Assembly (NCBI GenBank): GCA_965200045.1
Contig: OZ241330.1
Location: 1,550,001 to 1,614,000, forward strand
From: Bin25 sp026709415
GTDB lineage: Bacteria; Bacteroidota; Bacteroidia; Flavobacteriales; Flavobacteriaceae
DNA: 64,000 nucleotides
Reading direction: 5' to 3'
Under the pieces are notes generated by a model that worked only from the letters and a program-made list of their open reading frames with translations, made no database searches and was not told the origin of the DNA. This document shows, in pieces, positions 1 to 9,496 of the stretch. Every line of letters starts with the position of its first letter. Positions within the stretch are counted from its first letter, which is position 1. The position numbers were made by a program, and so were the translations under genes.

Positions 1-740
1 CCATAAATGATTTTATTGTCGTAATGTATAACAGCATTTTGTTTAAATATACCTGTATCAGCGTCCATGTCATAAAACCCTCTTTCACTTTGAATCAAAT
101 AATCTTGACCCAAAATTTCGGTTGGTCCGTATAAAAAAGCATGGTTGATTTCAGTGAAGTAATCTAATCTTTCAGAATTAATCGTGTAACTTGGATTTTC
201 AATCACTACATCAGATAAAAAACGATACTTTTTTTCATCGACATAATATATCCCTTGTTGACTAGTCAAGGTGTTGACACTATCAACAATGACCCCTTGG
301 GTATTGTAATAGACTTGATTTTCAATACGATCTAGCTCCAGAGTGTTGGTTTTTAAATCCATGTCAGTGCGTACCAAATGCACCGAACCGTATGCTTTGG
401 CTATGCGAGTATTTCCACTGTAGTCTAACCGTTGACTAGTCATGGTAATGCTATCTCCTTGAGTAAACACGACATCGCCACGTGCATTGAAATTATTCTG
501 CTCTGGATAGAAAATGGCATAATCCGAAATGATTAATGCTCCTTGATGAAATAAATGGACTCGTTTCGTTTCTGACCGATTAAGGATGGTGGCTCCTGGA
601 TAAATTGTTTCATTCCTTGAGGCAGATCCTGCTTGTTGTATTTCAATAATTTTCGGACTTTCTTGAGACCAAGATTCGCAAATGATTAATAGGCATAGTA
701 CATTGAAAATGTATTGAAAGATCGAAATTGGTTTTCCCAT
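1..740 (-). CDS. OstA/LptA-like outer-membrane biogenesis protein (3' end cut by window edge)
   Basis: An open frame runs from ATG at 740 to the left edge without a stop (about 246 codons visible). The N-terminus has a signal peptide ending near SWSQ. The rest is a beta-rich, repetitive sequence with phrases such as ARGDVVFTQGDSITMTSQRL and VHLVRTDMDLKTNTLELDR, the pattern of OstA/LptA-type beta-jelly-roll proteins. These carry lipopolysaccharide across the periplasm or form the N-domain of LptD-like proteins. The visible part could be either a stand-alone LptA-like protein or the N-part of a longer protein. Its ATG directly follows the purA stop (TAAATG), so the two are probably co-transcribed and translationally coupled. 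Confidence 0.72.
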   Translation of the reverse strand, partial: MGKPISIFQYIFNVLCLLIICESWSQESPKIIEIQQAGSASRNETIYPGATILNRSETKRVHLFHQGALIISDYAIFYPEQNNFNARGDVVFTQGDSITMTSQRLDYSGNTRIAKAYGSVHLVRTDMDLKTNTLELDRIENQVYYNTQGVIVDSVNTLTSQQGIYYVDEKKYRFLSDVVIENPSYTINSERLDYFTEINHAFLYGPTEILGQDYLIQSERGFYDMDADTGIFKQNAVIHYDNKIIY

Positions 741-2012
741 TTATTCATAAATGGTTTGAGATCGGTCTGGACCAACCGATATGATATGGACGGGAATGGT
801 TAAATAATTTTCAATAAAATGGAGGTATTTATGAAATGGTTTTGGTAGGTTTTTTTTATTCTTTATACCACTAATGTCCTGTTGCCAACCTTCAAATTCT
901 TTTAATTGAGGTCTAAGTTTTCTTTGATTTAAATCGTATGGAAAATGTTTGGTCACGGAGCCGTTGATAGTGTACTGCCAGCAGACTTGAAATTTGTCCA
1001 GACCGGATAAAACATCCCCTTTGGTTAATATCAAATGGGAGACGCCATTGAGTTCAACAGCATATTTCAGAGCTACTAAATCTAGCCAGCCACATCTTCT
1101 TTGTCGACCTGTTGTGGCACCAATTTCGTTGCCGTTTTTGAGCAAAAAAGTAGCATGATGATCAAATATTTCGGTTGGAAAAGGGCCTTTCCCAACCCGT
1201 GTGGTATAGGCTTTCGAAATGCCATAGACATGATGGATTGATCGAGGTGAAATTCCAAGACCAATACATGCCCCCGCTGAAGTGGTTGAAGAAGAAGTCA
1301 CATAAGGATAGGTTCCAAAGTCAATATCTAGTAGTGTTCCTTGAGCTCCTTCCGCTAAAATCTTTTGATTTTTTGAAATCGCATTTTGTAGAAAAGCCAA
1401 ACTATTGACAACGGAACTTTTTCTTAGTATTTCTAATTTTTCAAAAAATAAATTTTGCTCTAGATCAAAATCAAAATCTGTTTCTATGGGATACAAATTC
1501 AACAAATCAAAATGTTTATCAACGATCGCTTGGTACCGTTGATCCCAATCGGATTTAAATAAATCGCCAACTCTCAATCCATTTCTCCCTGTTTTGTCCA
1601 TGTATGCAGGACCGATTCCTTTCAGGGTGGAACCAATTTTTGATTTTCCTTTTAACACTTCAGAAGCCTTGTCCAATAAACGATGTGTTGGTAAAATCAA
1701 ATGAGCTTTGTTCGATACAAATAATCGGGAATTCAATTCCTCTGCATCCATATTAAGTTGCTTCAATTCGCTATCAAAAACGATGGGGTCAATCACAACA
1801 CCATTGCCGATTAAATTTTTTATGTTTTTATGAAAAATTCCGGAGGGTATGGTATGTAGAATATGTTTTTTCCCATCAAATTCCAAAGAATGTCCCGCAT
1901 TTGGACCACCTTGAAATCGAGCGATGATATCGTAACGAGAACTAAGGCAATCGACAATTTTACCTTTTCCTTCATCTCCCCATTGGAGACCAAGTAACAC
2001 ATCAACTGGCAT
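741..2012 (-). CDS. purA: Adenylosuccinate synthetase
   Basis: This enzyme joins IMP and aspartate using GTP to give adenylosuccinate, the first committed step to AMP, in the cytoplasm. The 423-residue length is normal for the family. The phosphate-binding loop GDEGKGK is at residues 12-18 with the catalytic Asp13, followed by the IMP-binding NAGHS segment (about 39-43) and the GTTGRQRRCGW stretch near residue 300. The ATG at 2012 starts right before the family's conserved N-terminus. It lies between a Fur-family gene, whose stop is 13 bases upstream, and the OstA-like gene, which begins on the base after its stop. Confidence 0.97.
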   Translation of the reverse strand: MPVDVLLGLQWGDEGKGKIVDCLSSRYDIIARFQGGPNAGHSLEFDGKKHILHTIPSGIFHKNIKNLIGNGVVIDPIVFDSELKQLNMDAEELNSRLFVSNKAHLILPTHRLLDKASEVLKGKSKIGSTLKGIGPAYMDKTGRNGLRVGDLFKSDWDQRYQAIVDKHFDLLNLYPIETDFDFDLEQNLFFEKLEILRKSSVVNSLAFLQNAISKNQKILAEGAQGTLLDIDFGTYPYVTSSSTTSAGACIGLGISPRSIHHVYGISKAYTTRVGKGPFPTEIFDHHATFLLKNGNEIGATTGRQRRCGWLDLVALKYAVELNGVSHLILTKGDVLSGLDKFQVCWQYTINGSVTKHFPYDLNQRKLRPQLKEFEGWQQDISGIKNKKNLPKPFHKYLHFIENYLTIPVHIISVGPDRSQTIYE

Positions 2013-2025
2013 TTAAATCGGTGAA

Positions 2026-2502
2026 TTAAGATTTCTTTTTGGTGCCGTAAAAGTACAATGTGTGATCATGTATATCAATATCAAATACTTTTTCAATGGT
2101 CTTTTTTATTTGACCAATTCGTGGATCACAGAACTCTTTAATCTCTCCAGAATCGGTTAAAATGACATGATCGTGTTGCTTATTAAAATATGATTTTTCG
2201 TAATAGTTTTGGTTGGAACCAAATTGGTGTCTTCGAATTAATCCACACTCTAGCAGCAGGTCTATAGTGTTATAAACCGTAGCGACACTGATGTTGTAGG
2301 ATTTTGAATCGAGGATTTTATGTAATCTTTCTACTTCAAAATGACTGTCCAAAGAATAGATTTCATTTAAGACGTTGAACCGTTCGGGAGTCCTTCGTAA
2401 TTTTTTTTCTTTCAAATAATCAACAAATACTTCTTTAACAATTTGCTGATTTTTGCTTATGAAATCGCGATCACTTCTGACGTTTTCTTTAATGGTTACC
2501 AT
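2026..2502 (-). CDS. Fur-family metalloregulator
   Basis: This is a Fur/PerR/Zur-type repressor that binds DNA as a metal-loaded dimer. The winged-helix recognition segment SVATVYNTIDLLLECGLIRR is clear, as are His/Glu metal-site residues (HFEVERLH, QHDHVI) and the family ending FCDPRIGQIKKTIE. ATG at 2502 is preferred (158 aa): it lies 10 bases after the upstream rel stop, whereas the longer reading frame needs a TTG at 2538 inside rel. The position that usually holds the structural-zinc CxxC after HDH reads ILTDSGE, so the first cysteine pair is absent; only the Cys of EFCDP remains nearby. Which metal or peroxide signal it senses cannot be told. Confidence 0.9.
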   Translation of the reverse strand: MVTIKENVRSDRDFISKNQQIVKEVFVDYLKEKKLRRTPERFNVLNEIYSLDSHFEVERLHKILDSKSYNISVATVYNTIDLLLECGLIRRHQFGSNQNYYEKSYFNKQHDHVILTDSGEIKEFCDPRIGQIKKTIEKVFDIDIHDHTLYFYGTKKKS

Positions 2503-2512
2503 TTTAAAAATG

Positions 2513-4723
2513 TTATTGTTTGCGGACAATTTTTTCAATACCGTCGATTGTCTTTAAATTTTTGACCAAATTATCCAAAGTTTTTTTGTCTTTGAGGCTG
2601 ACTTCTAGTTGTCCTTTGAATAATTCGCCTTGAGCTGTGAATTCGATTTTATTGATTTCTATACCCGCCAAGCCCAAAATAATTTGGGTGATTTTGTTAA
2701 CTAGGCCTTTATTGTCAATTCCTGAAACGATCAAACAAGATTTAAATTCTGCTGAAGCTGGATTGACCCAATTGGCTTTGATGATCCGATAAGCATATTG
2801 TGAGTGTAAAGCAATGGCATTTTTACATTCTCCAGAGTGAACTTTGATACCTTCTGATTTAGAAATAAATCCAAATACTTTCTCACCTGGAATCGGATTA
2901 CAACAAGAACTTAACGTATAATCTAGTTTTTGGCTTTCTTCTCCAAATACTATAACGAATTGATTTTCCTCAGTAGACTCAGGAATTGGTTTTTTTGATG
3001 GCGTGAGGCGCTTTTTAAAAAAGTTGATGAAGCTATTGTTGTAAGCAATCACAAATTCTTTAAAGCTTTTGTTATCAATAATATTGGATCCGATTTTGTA
3101 GTATAACTCTTGAACGGATTGAAGTTGAAAATAGCGAATCATCGACAGGAGGGAACGATCATTCACTGGGATTTTAACTTGTCTGAATTTTCTTCGGACA
3201 ATTTCTTTTCCTTCCGCGACTATATGATTTCTTTCTTGTCTCAAAAAATGTCTTATTCGAGCTTTAGCTCTAGAAGTCTCCACATAATCAATCCAATTGC
3301 TATTGGGTTTAGCTTTCTCTGAAGTTAAAATTTCGACGGAGTCCCCATTTTTTAATACATGATTTAAAGGGACTAATTTTCCATTGACCATAACCCCTCG
3401 GGTTTGATAGCCGATTTCTGTATGAATAGTAAAAGCAAAATCGAGTGCCGTGCTATTTTGAGGCAAAGATTTGATATCACCTTGGGGAGTAAACACATAA
3501 ATTTCATCAGCATAGAGATTGAGTTTGAATTCTTCAACAAAGTCAATCGCATTGACCGTATTATCATGTAAAACCTCGTGTAATTTGTTCAGCCAATCAT
3601 CAATGCCCATATCGGTTTGAGATCCATGTTTGTATTTATAATGGGCAGCATATCCTTTTTCCGCCACTTCGTGCATTCTTTCCGATCTGATTTGAACTTC
3701 TACCCATTTATTTTGAGGTCCCATAACCGTGATATGCAGGGCTTCATACCCATTTGATTTAGGTGTAGAAATCCAATCCCTCAAGCGAGAGGGATTTGGT
3801 GTGAAGTAATCCGTCACTATCGAATAAACTTTCCAGGCAAACAATTTTTCTTTGGCTGGAGATGATTTATAGACAATTCGGATGGCAAATTTGTCATAGA
3901 CTTGCTCTATGGAAACATTTTTCGCCACCATTTTTTTGTAAATGGAATATATCGATTTGGTGCGACCTTGAATAGAACAACGAATGCGTTCATTTTCAAG
4001 AGCACTACCTAAAAATTCACTAAAGCTTTTAATATATTGATCTTGTTCTGTAAGATTTTCTTCCAGATGATTTTTAATGAGGCGATAGTTTTGAGCAGCG
4101 GTACATTTTAAGCTTAAATCTTCAAGTTCTGTTTTGATATTATAGAGCCCTATTCTGTGGGCTAAGGGAGCATAGATATAGAGTGTTTCCGAGGCAATTT
4201 TGATGCGCTTATGTTCGGGCATGGCATCAATGGTTTGCATGTTGTGCAATCGATCGGCTATTTTGATGATGATGACTCGGATATCATCATTGAGGGTGAG
4301 CAACATTTTCCGAAAATTTTCGGCTTGTAATGAAATGTCTTTATCTTTTTTAAGATGTGAAATCTTAGTCAATCCATCGACAATTCGCCCCACAGTTGGC
4401 CCCATCAATTCAATGACATCGTCCAATGTGTATTTGGTATCTTCTACTATATCATGCAATAAGGCACTGGCAATAGAAATAGCATCCATTCCGATTTGTT
4501 GGGCCACTATTTTGGCAACACTTATGGGATGAAAGACATAAGGATCCCCCGTTTTTCGCCGTTGTCCTTGGTGAGCATCAACAGCGATGTCGAATGCTTT
4601 TCGAATCATTTTTTTATCAGCACCAGAGAGTGTTTGATAACTGATTTGCAATAATTCCCGATAGTTCCGAACGATTTCAGAGCTTTCTATGTCAACGGTT
4701 TCTTGTAACATTTCAGTATTCAC
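2513..4723 (-). CDS. rel: Bifunctional (p)ppGpp synthetase/hydrolase (RelA/SpoT type)
   Basis: This enzyme makes and degrades the stringent-response alarmone (p)ppGpp. The 736-residue protein has the full long-RSH order: an HD hydrolase domain with intact HDIVEDT near residues 90-96, a synthetase domain with RLRDWISTPKSNGYEALHIT near 315-335, a TGS domain from about 405 (DEIYVFTPQGDIKSLP), a Cys/His-containing segment (SCCNPIPGEKVFGF) and a C-terminal ACT domain (about 660-736). The intact HD motif argues that it hydrolyses as well as synthesises. The frame opens with GTG at 4723; an in-frame ATG at 4711 is an equally good start. It leads the rel-fur-purA-ostA row on the minus strand. Confidence 0.95.
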   Translation of the reverse strand: MNTEMLQETVDIESSEIVRNYRELLQISYQTLSGADKKMIRKAFDIAVDAHQGQRRKTGDPYVFHPISVAKIVAQQIGMDAISIASALLHDIVEDTKYTLDDVIELMGPTVGRIVDGLTKISHLKKDKDISLQAENFRKMLLTLNDDIRVIIIKIADRLHNMQTIDAMPEHKRIKIASETLYIYAPLAHRIGLYNIKTELEDLSLKCTAAQNYRLIKNHLEENLTEQDQYIKSFSEFLGSALENERIRCSIQGRTKSIYSIYKKMVAKNVSIEQVYDKFAIRIVYKSSPAKEKLFAWKVYSIVTDYFTPNPSRLRDWISTPKSNGYEALHITVMGPQNKWVEVQIRSERMHEVAEKGYAAHYKYKHGSQTDMGIDDWLNKLHEVLHDNTVNAIDFVEEFKLNLYADEIYVFTPQGDIKSLPQNSTALDFAFTIHTEIGYQTRGVMVNGKLVPLNHVLKNGDSVEILTSEKAKPNSNWIDYVETSRAKARIRHFLRQERNHIVAEGKEIVRRKFRQVKIPVNDRSLLSMIRYFQLQSVQELYYKIGSNIIDNKSFKEFVIAYNNSFINFFKKRLTPSKKPIPESTEENQFVIVFGEESQKLDYTLSSCCNPIPGEKVFGFISKSEGIKVHSGECKNAIALHSQYAYRIIKANWVNPASAEFKSCLIVSGIDNKGLVNKITQIILGLAGIEINKIEFTAQGELFKGQLEVSLKDKKTLDNLVKNLKTIDGIEKIVRKQ

Positions 4724-5093
4724 AAAAAATCTTTGATTTGTTGTAGTACAACAGTAAAATTAACAATTTAATGAATGATTAAAGAATAAAATAGTTAAAC
4801 TCCAGTTTGATTTAGTTGGGATTAACATAGAGAAATAGTTTTATCTACCGCCCAACTGGAACGCCCTTTTTTTTGCGATAGTCCTCGGTTGTATTCGTTA
4901 CTTTTTATTTTCTTTTAAACAAAATCGCTTTCACTTATTGGAAAATGAAAATGATTCACTTATAGGAAATTGAAGTGTCCCCATGGTGACCTTAATACAC
5001 TCATGATGCACGAATGGCATTGATTATCAGAACTGAGGTAGATTCATGTGAAAAGAAGCTAAGGATTGATTGGTTTTTCTGTTTATTCATGTT
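4724..5093. other. Gene-free stretch between the (p)ppGpp enzyme and the AbiE toxin
   Basis: No coding frame is supported here. The only structure seen is a pair of near-identical 20-base direct repeats at 4930-4974, listed separately. The upstream promoter of rel should lie in the left part (4724-4850), but no convincing -33/-7 pair was found. Confidence 0.5.
4930..4974. repeat. Two 20-bp near-identical direct repeats, possibly an insertion-sequence end
   Basis: TTCACTTATTGGAAAATGAA (4930-4949) and TTCACTTATAGGAAATTGAA (4955-4974) differ at two positions and start 25 bases apart; the second is followed by GTGTCCCC. Tandem copies of such AT-rich words next to a TGT-type end are known from the termini of IS21-family elements. 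No transposase is present, so this would be a solo remnant. The IS assignment is an inference. Confidence 0.35.
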
Positions 5094-6023
5094 TCAATAC
5101 CAAGTGGGTTTTGGTTTGGAATAGTTTAAGACTGAAATAAACTTATCCATTTTTTTTCTATGAAGCACTGGGTCTTTTTTGAGTATTAATATGTTTTGCA
5201 ATTTCCATTGAACACCTGGAAAATCTTTCCAATCGTATAATGACCAATCGGGACTCCCAGCTTTGAAGCTGATTAAAAACTCCTTATCCTGTTCTGTTAG
5301 TTTTGCATTAACCTCCGAGATTAGATTTTGTAAGGTTTCTTTATGCTGTTTGTAGGTGAATGGAGTTTCTGTCATTCCTTGAAAATTTTTAACCGTTTTT
5401 TCTTCCAAATGAGTCAGTGGGGGATCTAATATTCTCGATAAACTTTCCTTAGTTGATAAAAGGAAAAACAAGAACCCTTCTTTAATTTCATCATTAAAGC
5501 CAATATTATTCAACAACTGATACCCATCAAATAAATCCCTTATATTCTGTCTAGAAAGACCCGCACAAATTTTCCCTCCATACACTTGTTTAATTGGAAC
5601 AAGAGGAATGGAAAAAGAAGTGGAAAAACGTTCTTTGACTTTGGGAGATAATTCTCTTTCTACATAGGGATCGATAATTCCACGATTGGTTAAATTAACT
5701 TCTACTTTTATTTCTGCCCCAAGATTGTTTTTGATGTACAATTTGGCTCTGTTTTCATTGTGAACCGATTTAATATTTGAATTGATTTGTTTTACTTTAT
5801 TATCGATTGTTTTTAGTGAATGATTTATTTTTTCAAAAGAAGATTTTCTTTCATGTAACGGAATGTATGTTAAATCAATATCTACCGATAATCTTGGCAT
5901 ATCTAACAAAAAGAAATTAATTGCAGTTCCTCCGTGCAATGCAAAACACCTTTCATCCATCACTATTGGAAGAACCTCTAATAGTAGTTTCACTTTTTCA
6001 ATATTTTGCGTTGAATATTGCAT
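5094..6023 (-). CDS. abiEii: AbiEii-type nucleotidyltransferase toxin
   Basis: This is the toxin half of a type IV toxin-antitoxin and abortive-infection pair. The family is a DNA-polymerase-beta-like nucleotidyltransferase. The catalytic layout is visible: HGGTAINFF at residues 30-38 and, after a short gap, RLSVDIDLTY with Asp48 and Asp50 as metal ligands. Further family features are the KQVYGGKICAGLSRQNIRDLFD stretch (around residues 145-165, split here as KQVYGGKICAG and RQNIRDLFD). The length of 309 aa is normal. Its ATG is the triplet after the stop of the antitoxin gene (TAAATG), giving tight coupling with antitoxin first. No truncation is seen, so the module looks intact. Confidence 0.9.
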   Translation of the reverse strand: MQYSTQNIEKVKLLLEVLPIVMDERCFALHGGTAINFFLLDMPRLSVDIDLTYIPLHERKSSFEKINHSLKTIDNKVKQINSNIKSVHNENRAKLYIKNNLGAEIKVEVNLTNRGIIDPYVERELSPKVKERFSTSFSIPLVPIKQVYGGKICAGLSRQNIRDLFDGYQLLNNIGFNDEIKEGFLFFLLSTKESLSRILDPPLTHLEEKTVKNFQGMTETPFTYKQHKETLQNLISEVNAKLTEQDKEFLISFKAGSPDWSLYDWKDFPGVQWKLQNILILKKDPVLHRKKMDKFISVLNYSKPKPTWY

Positions 6024-6806
6024 TTACCAAATAATCCCTCCTTCAGTATTCATTTGTGTTCGGTATAACTCCAAAGGAATAGAAACTTTATATTTAGGTT
6101 CATAAATACCTCCATGAATCACATCACAGTACCCTTTGCCTAAAGAGACTTTTTCCAAATCTAATTTTTGAAACCAAGTGTGATTGATATAATCAGCAAA
6201 ACACAAAAACAATCTTTTCACTTTGATTGAATGACAGTTTTCCAATAATTTTTGGATTAATGAAACATCTACATCATCTCCCCATAACATTTCCATATTC
6301 TGAAAAACTTCATAAAGATCAGCTCTTTTAGGAGCTAAATATAAAGATTCAAAATAGGCTCTTTCTTTATTCGACTTCACTACTGGAATGTTATCTTTTT
6401 TGTGTTCATGCTGTCCTATCCCATTCGGTAAAAAAGAGGTTTTTATATAATCTATTTCTATATTCCAGTGATAATTAACAAACCACTTAGGTAAATCAAT
6501 ATCAATAGGAGTGAATAATTCGATTGTTTTCGGATTTAAATAAACATAGTGAGTTTTTCCCTGTAGAATAAGAGATGATAGCCCACCAACATGTACAGGA
6601 GTATTGGATTGATATTGCAAAGCAGAAATTCCTTGAAAAAGATTTGGTTTTCCTTGTCCAAAGTACCAAGCTCCATAACCAAGCGATTTGATTTTCCCTT
6701 TGTTTTGGTAACTCTGCAAAGAACTATTAGGAATCCCTTGCTTTTTCAAGAAAGAAGATAGAAAAATCCCTTCTTTTTTTTCCAGCCACTTTTTTAATAG
6801 ACTCAT
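6024..6806 (-). CDS. abiEi: AbiEi-type antitoxin / transcriptional regulator
   Basis: This is the antitoxin half of the AbiE pair. In studied members an N-terminal winged-helix domain represses the operon and the C-terminal domain counters the toxin without a stable complex. Here the N-terminus (LLKKWLEKKEGIFLSSFLKK, then NSSLQSYQNKGKIKSLGYGA) has the family's helix-turn-helix pattern. The middle VHVGGLSSLILQGKTHYVYL is the characteristic segment linking the two domains. The 260-aa length fits. It is the first gene of a two-gene minus-strand operon; its own promoter should lie in the AT-rich 6807-6900 stretch. Autoregulation is expected from the family, not shown here. Confidence 0.88.
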   Translation of the reverse strand: MSLLKKWLEKKEGIFLSSFLKKQGIPNSSLQSYQNKGKIKSLGYGAWYFGQGKPNLFQGISALQYQSNTPVHVGGLSSLILQGKTHYVYLNPKTIELFTPIDIDLPKWFVNYHWNIEIDYIKTSFLPNGIGQHEHKKDNIPVVKSNKERAYFESLYLAPKRADLYEVFQNMEMLWGDDVDVSLIQKLLENCHSIKVKRLFLCFADYINHTWFQKLDLEKVSLGKGYCDVIHGGIYEPKYKVSIPLELYRTQMNTEGGIIW

Positions 6807-6913
6807 TGATCGTTATTTCAAACAAAAATAATTATTGTTTCTTAAAAAAATATTTTTATGAAAAATCAATTAGTAATTCTCTACAAGTTCAACTATCTAG
6901 TGCAACATTGAAT

Positions 6914-6953
6914 AACCCTAATCAAATTAGTTGATTGGGGATTTATTAGGGTT
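6914..6953 (-). terminator. Hairpin downstream of dcp, possible weak terminator
   Basis: A perfect 9-bp stem, AACCCTAAT (6914-6922) with ATTAGGGTT (6945-6953), encloses a 22-base loop that can itself fold (AATCAA/TTGATT). It lies between the end of dcp and the start of the AbiE operon. There is no T-run on either side, so termination is uncertain. Confidence 0.35.
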
Positions 6954-6988
6954 TCATTTGGGCTTTTGAGCCTTTCTCAAACTAGTAT

Positions 6989-9013
6989 TTAATTGTATTC
7001 AAAACCCATTCGGTGAATTAAAGCGGCTAATTCTGGTTCCCGACCTTTGAATTTCTTAAATAATGCCATAGGATGTTCTGAATCTCCTTTTGATAAAATA
7101 TAATCTTTAAATTTTCGAGCAATCGATGGGTTGAATATACCTTCACTTAAAAAGCATTCAAAAGCATCAGCCTCCAAAACCGCTGCCCATTGGTATCCAT
7201 AATACCCAGCTGCATAGCCCCCTTGAAAGATGTGAGCAAAAGAGGTCGATAAGCAAGTAGATGGGACATCCGGTGAGAATTGGGTAGCTTTTAATACAGT
7301 GGATTCATGTTTTTTGATATCAGTTATATCGTCAGCACCTTTATTATGAAAAGACAAGTCTAAGTGCCCTAGCCCTAACTGTCTCAATGTTTGTAACCCT
7401 GACTGAAAATTGTGAAGTTTTTTGATTTTTTCAATATACTCTGAAGGAATCTCCTCATTGGTTTGGTAATGTCTTGCAAATAGTTTCAAAGCGGGGGCTT
7501 GGTAACACCAATTTTCCATAATTTGAGAAGGTAATTCAACAAAATCCCAAAGAACATTGGTTCCCCCCAAGCTTCTGTAAGACACTTCTGAAAGTATGCT
7601 GTGAAGTGCATGCCCAAATTCATGGAATAAAGTGCGAACATCCATAAAACTCAAAAGAGAAGGGTTTTTAGATGTTGGTTTTGGAAAATTACAAACCAAA
7701 GAGACGTGAGGTCTTTGAAATTGACTTTGTTCTTTATAATTAGTCATCCAAGCGCCTGCACGTTTTCCCTCTCGAGGGTATAAATCCAAATAGAGGAGAG
7801 CTTTAAAATTGTCATTAGAATCAACGACTTCATAAATACGAACTTCTTGATGATAGCTTTGATATGAATCTGTTTTGTTGAATTGGAGATTGTAGAGTTT
7901 ATTGGCAATTTGGAAAAGCCCTAAGATGACTTGTTCAAGTGGAAAAAAAGACTTTAAAGTACTATCATCGATATCGAAGAAATGTTTTTTTAAGGCTTCT
8001 GAAACATAGGCGACATCCCATTTTTGAATGTTTTCAATGCCAAACTTTTTTTTTGCGAAATCACAAAGTTGTTGCCACTCGTTGAGACCGTGTCTATAAG
8101 TTTTGTTGAACAATTCATCTAAAAATTCTGAAACTTTTTCTAAAGAATTGGCCATTCGCTCTTCTAACACATATTGGGCAAAGGAATCATAGCCTAAAAT
8201 GGACGCTCTTTGTTTTCTGAGTTTAATTAGCTGTAATATGTTTGGCACATTATTCTGTTCATTCTTTTGAAAACCGAGTTGGCGATATCCTAAGGCCATT
8301 TTTTTTCTAGTGTCTCGATGATGACAAAATTTTTGAATTGCCAAATAAGTGGGTTGGTCTAAAGTCAATATCCATCCTATTTTTTGTTGGTTTTTAGCTT
8401 TTAACGCAGCAACTTCAAGAATGTGATCTGGAAGTCCATCAAGTAATGTATAGTCTGTAATGTGCCATTGAAACTTCTGTGTGTCAGCCAATACATTTTT
8501 ACCAAATTGAACGCTCAATTGAGCCAAACGCAGATCAATCTCTCTTAATTTTTTTTGTTTTTCAGTACTCAAATGAATGCCATTTCTGATAAAAGCCTTG
8601 AATTGTTTTTCAACCAAGCGTTTTTGAACAGCATTTAAAGATGATTTTTCATTGTTTTTATAAAGTGATGATACCCGATGATACAATTTCTCATTGAATA
8701 ATAAATTGTTTTTAAAATTGGTTAATAGAGGCGAGGCTTCCATGACCACCTGTTGTAACTCTTTTGATGTGTTTGCATGATTCAAATTCATGAGTGTCGC
8801 AACAACATCATTTAGTCTAGGTTCTAAATTTTCAAACGCTAAAATGGTATTATCAAAAGTTGGAACATCGGTGGAGTCAATAATGGACTTTATTTTTTCT
8901 TCTGCTTTTTGGATATAGAACTGGATGGCCGGTAAATAATCATCATTTCGGATATCCGAAAAAGGTATTGACTTTTTTTGTGTGGTAAATTCTTGTAGAA
9001 AGGGGTTCGTCAT
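6989..9013 (-). CDS. dcp: M3-family metallopeptidase, peptidyl-dipeptidase Dcp-like
   Basis: This zinc oligopeptidase removes C-terminal dipeptides or cleaves short peptides. The thermolysin-like zinc motif HEFGHALH is at about residue 463, preceded by DVRTLF, and the third ligand region follows (FVELPSQIMENW). The N-terminus TNPFLQEFTTQKKSIPFSDI is typical of Dcp. No signal peptide is seen, so it is probably cytoplasmic. ATG at 9013 (674 aa) overlaps the purE stop by one base (TGATG); a TTG one codon upstream is less likely. It sits third in purK-purE-dcp and is probably co-transcribed, although its function is not linked to purine synthesis. Confidence 0.92.
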   Translation of the reverse strand: MTNPFLQEFTTQKKSIPFSDIRNDDYLPAIQFYIQKAEEKIKSIIDSTDVPTFDNTILAFENLEPRLNDVVATLMNLNHANTSKELQQVVMEASPLLTNFKNNLLFNEKLYHRVSSLYKNNEKSSLNAVQKRLVEKQFKAFIRNGIHLSTEKQKKLREIDLRLAQLSVQFGKNVLADTQKFQWHITDYTLLDGLPDHILEVAALKAKNQQKIGWILTLDQPTYLAIQKFCHHRDTRKKMALGYRQLGFQKNEQNNVPNILQLIKLRKQRASILGYDSFAQYVLEERMANSLEKVSEFLDELFNKTYRHGLNEWQQLCDFAKKKFGIENIQKWDVAYVSEALKKHFFDIDDSTLKSFFPLEQVILGLFQIANKLYNLQFNKTDSYQSYHQEVRIYEVVDSNDNFKALLYLDLYPREGKRAGAWMTNYKEQSQFQRPHVSLVCNFPKPTSKNPSLLSFMDVRTLFHEFGHALHSILSEVSYRSLGGTNVLWDFVELPSQIMENWCYQAPALKLFARHYQTNEEIPSEYIEKIKKLHNFQSGLQTLRQLGLGHLDLSFHNKGADDITDIKKHESTVLKATQFSPDVPSTCLSTSFAHIFQGGYAAGYYGYQWAAVLEADAFECFLSEGIFNPSIARKFKDYILSKGDSEHPMALFKKFKGREPELAALIHRMGFEYN

Positions 9014-9495
9014 CAATTCAAATCTTTATCTGATTGGATGATTTTGGCTTTTAATTTTTCTTTATAATCGCTTAATTTTTTTCCGATTTCAGTGTCGTGA
9101 CTACCAATGATTTGAATCGCTAACAAACCTGCATTCTCTGCTCCATCTAATGCAACGGTTGCTACTGGAACCCCGGCAGGCATTTGTAAAATAGACAACA
9201 CAGAATCCCATCCATCAATTGAATTTCTAGATTTTATAGGGACTCCGATAACAGGAAGGGTAGTCAATGAGGCTACCATGCCAGGTAAGTGAGCCGCACC
9301 TCCAGCACCTGCGATAATAACTTGAAACCCGCTGGCAACAGCCATTTCGGCGTATTGGAGCATCCGATTGGGGGTACGGTGTGCTGAAACTATATTTAAT
9401 TGATACGAAATATTGAATTCTTTAATGATATCGATTGCTTTTTGCATGATGGGAAGATCCGATTTACTTCCCATGATAATGCCTATTTGAGCCAT
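9013..9495 (-). CDS. purE: N5-carboxyaminoimidazole ribonucleotide mutase (PurE class I)
   Basis: This enzyme converts N5-CAIR, the PurK product, to CAIR in de novo purine synthesis. The 160-aa protein has the class I signatures GSKSD (9-13), SAHRTP (37-42, with the catalytic His39) and the AGAGGAAHLPGMVAS loop. It starts one base after the purK stop and overlaps dcp by one base, so the PurK-PurE pair is arranged for coupled expression. Confidence 0.97.
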   Translation of the reverse strand: MAQIGIIMGSKSDLPIMQKAIDIIKEFNISYQLNIVSAHRTPNRMLQYAEMAVASGFQVIIAGAGGAAHLPGMVASLTTLPVIGVPIKSRNSIDGWDSVLSILQMPAGVPVATVALDGAENAGLLAIQIIGSHDTEIGKKLSDYKEKLKAKIIQSDKDLN

Positions 9496-9496
9496 A

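Noticed and set aside
2503..2538. Longer Fur frame starting at TTG 2538
   Set aside because: It overlaps the rel coding end by 26 bases and adds no conserved residues; ATG 2502 fits better.
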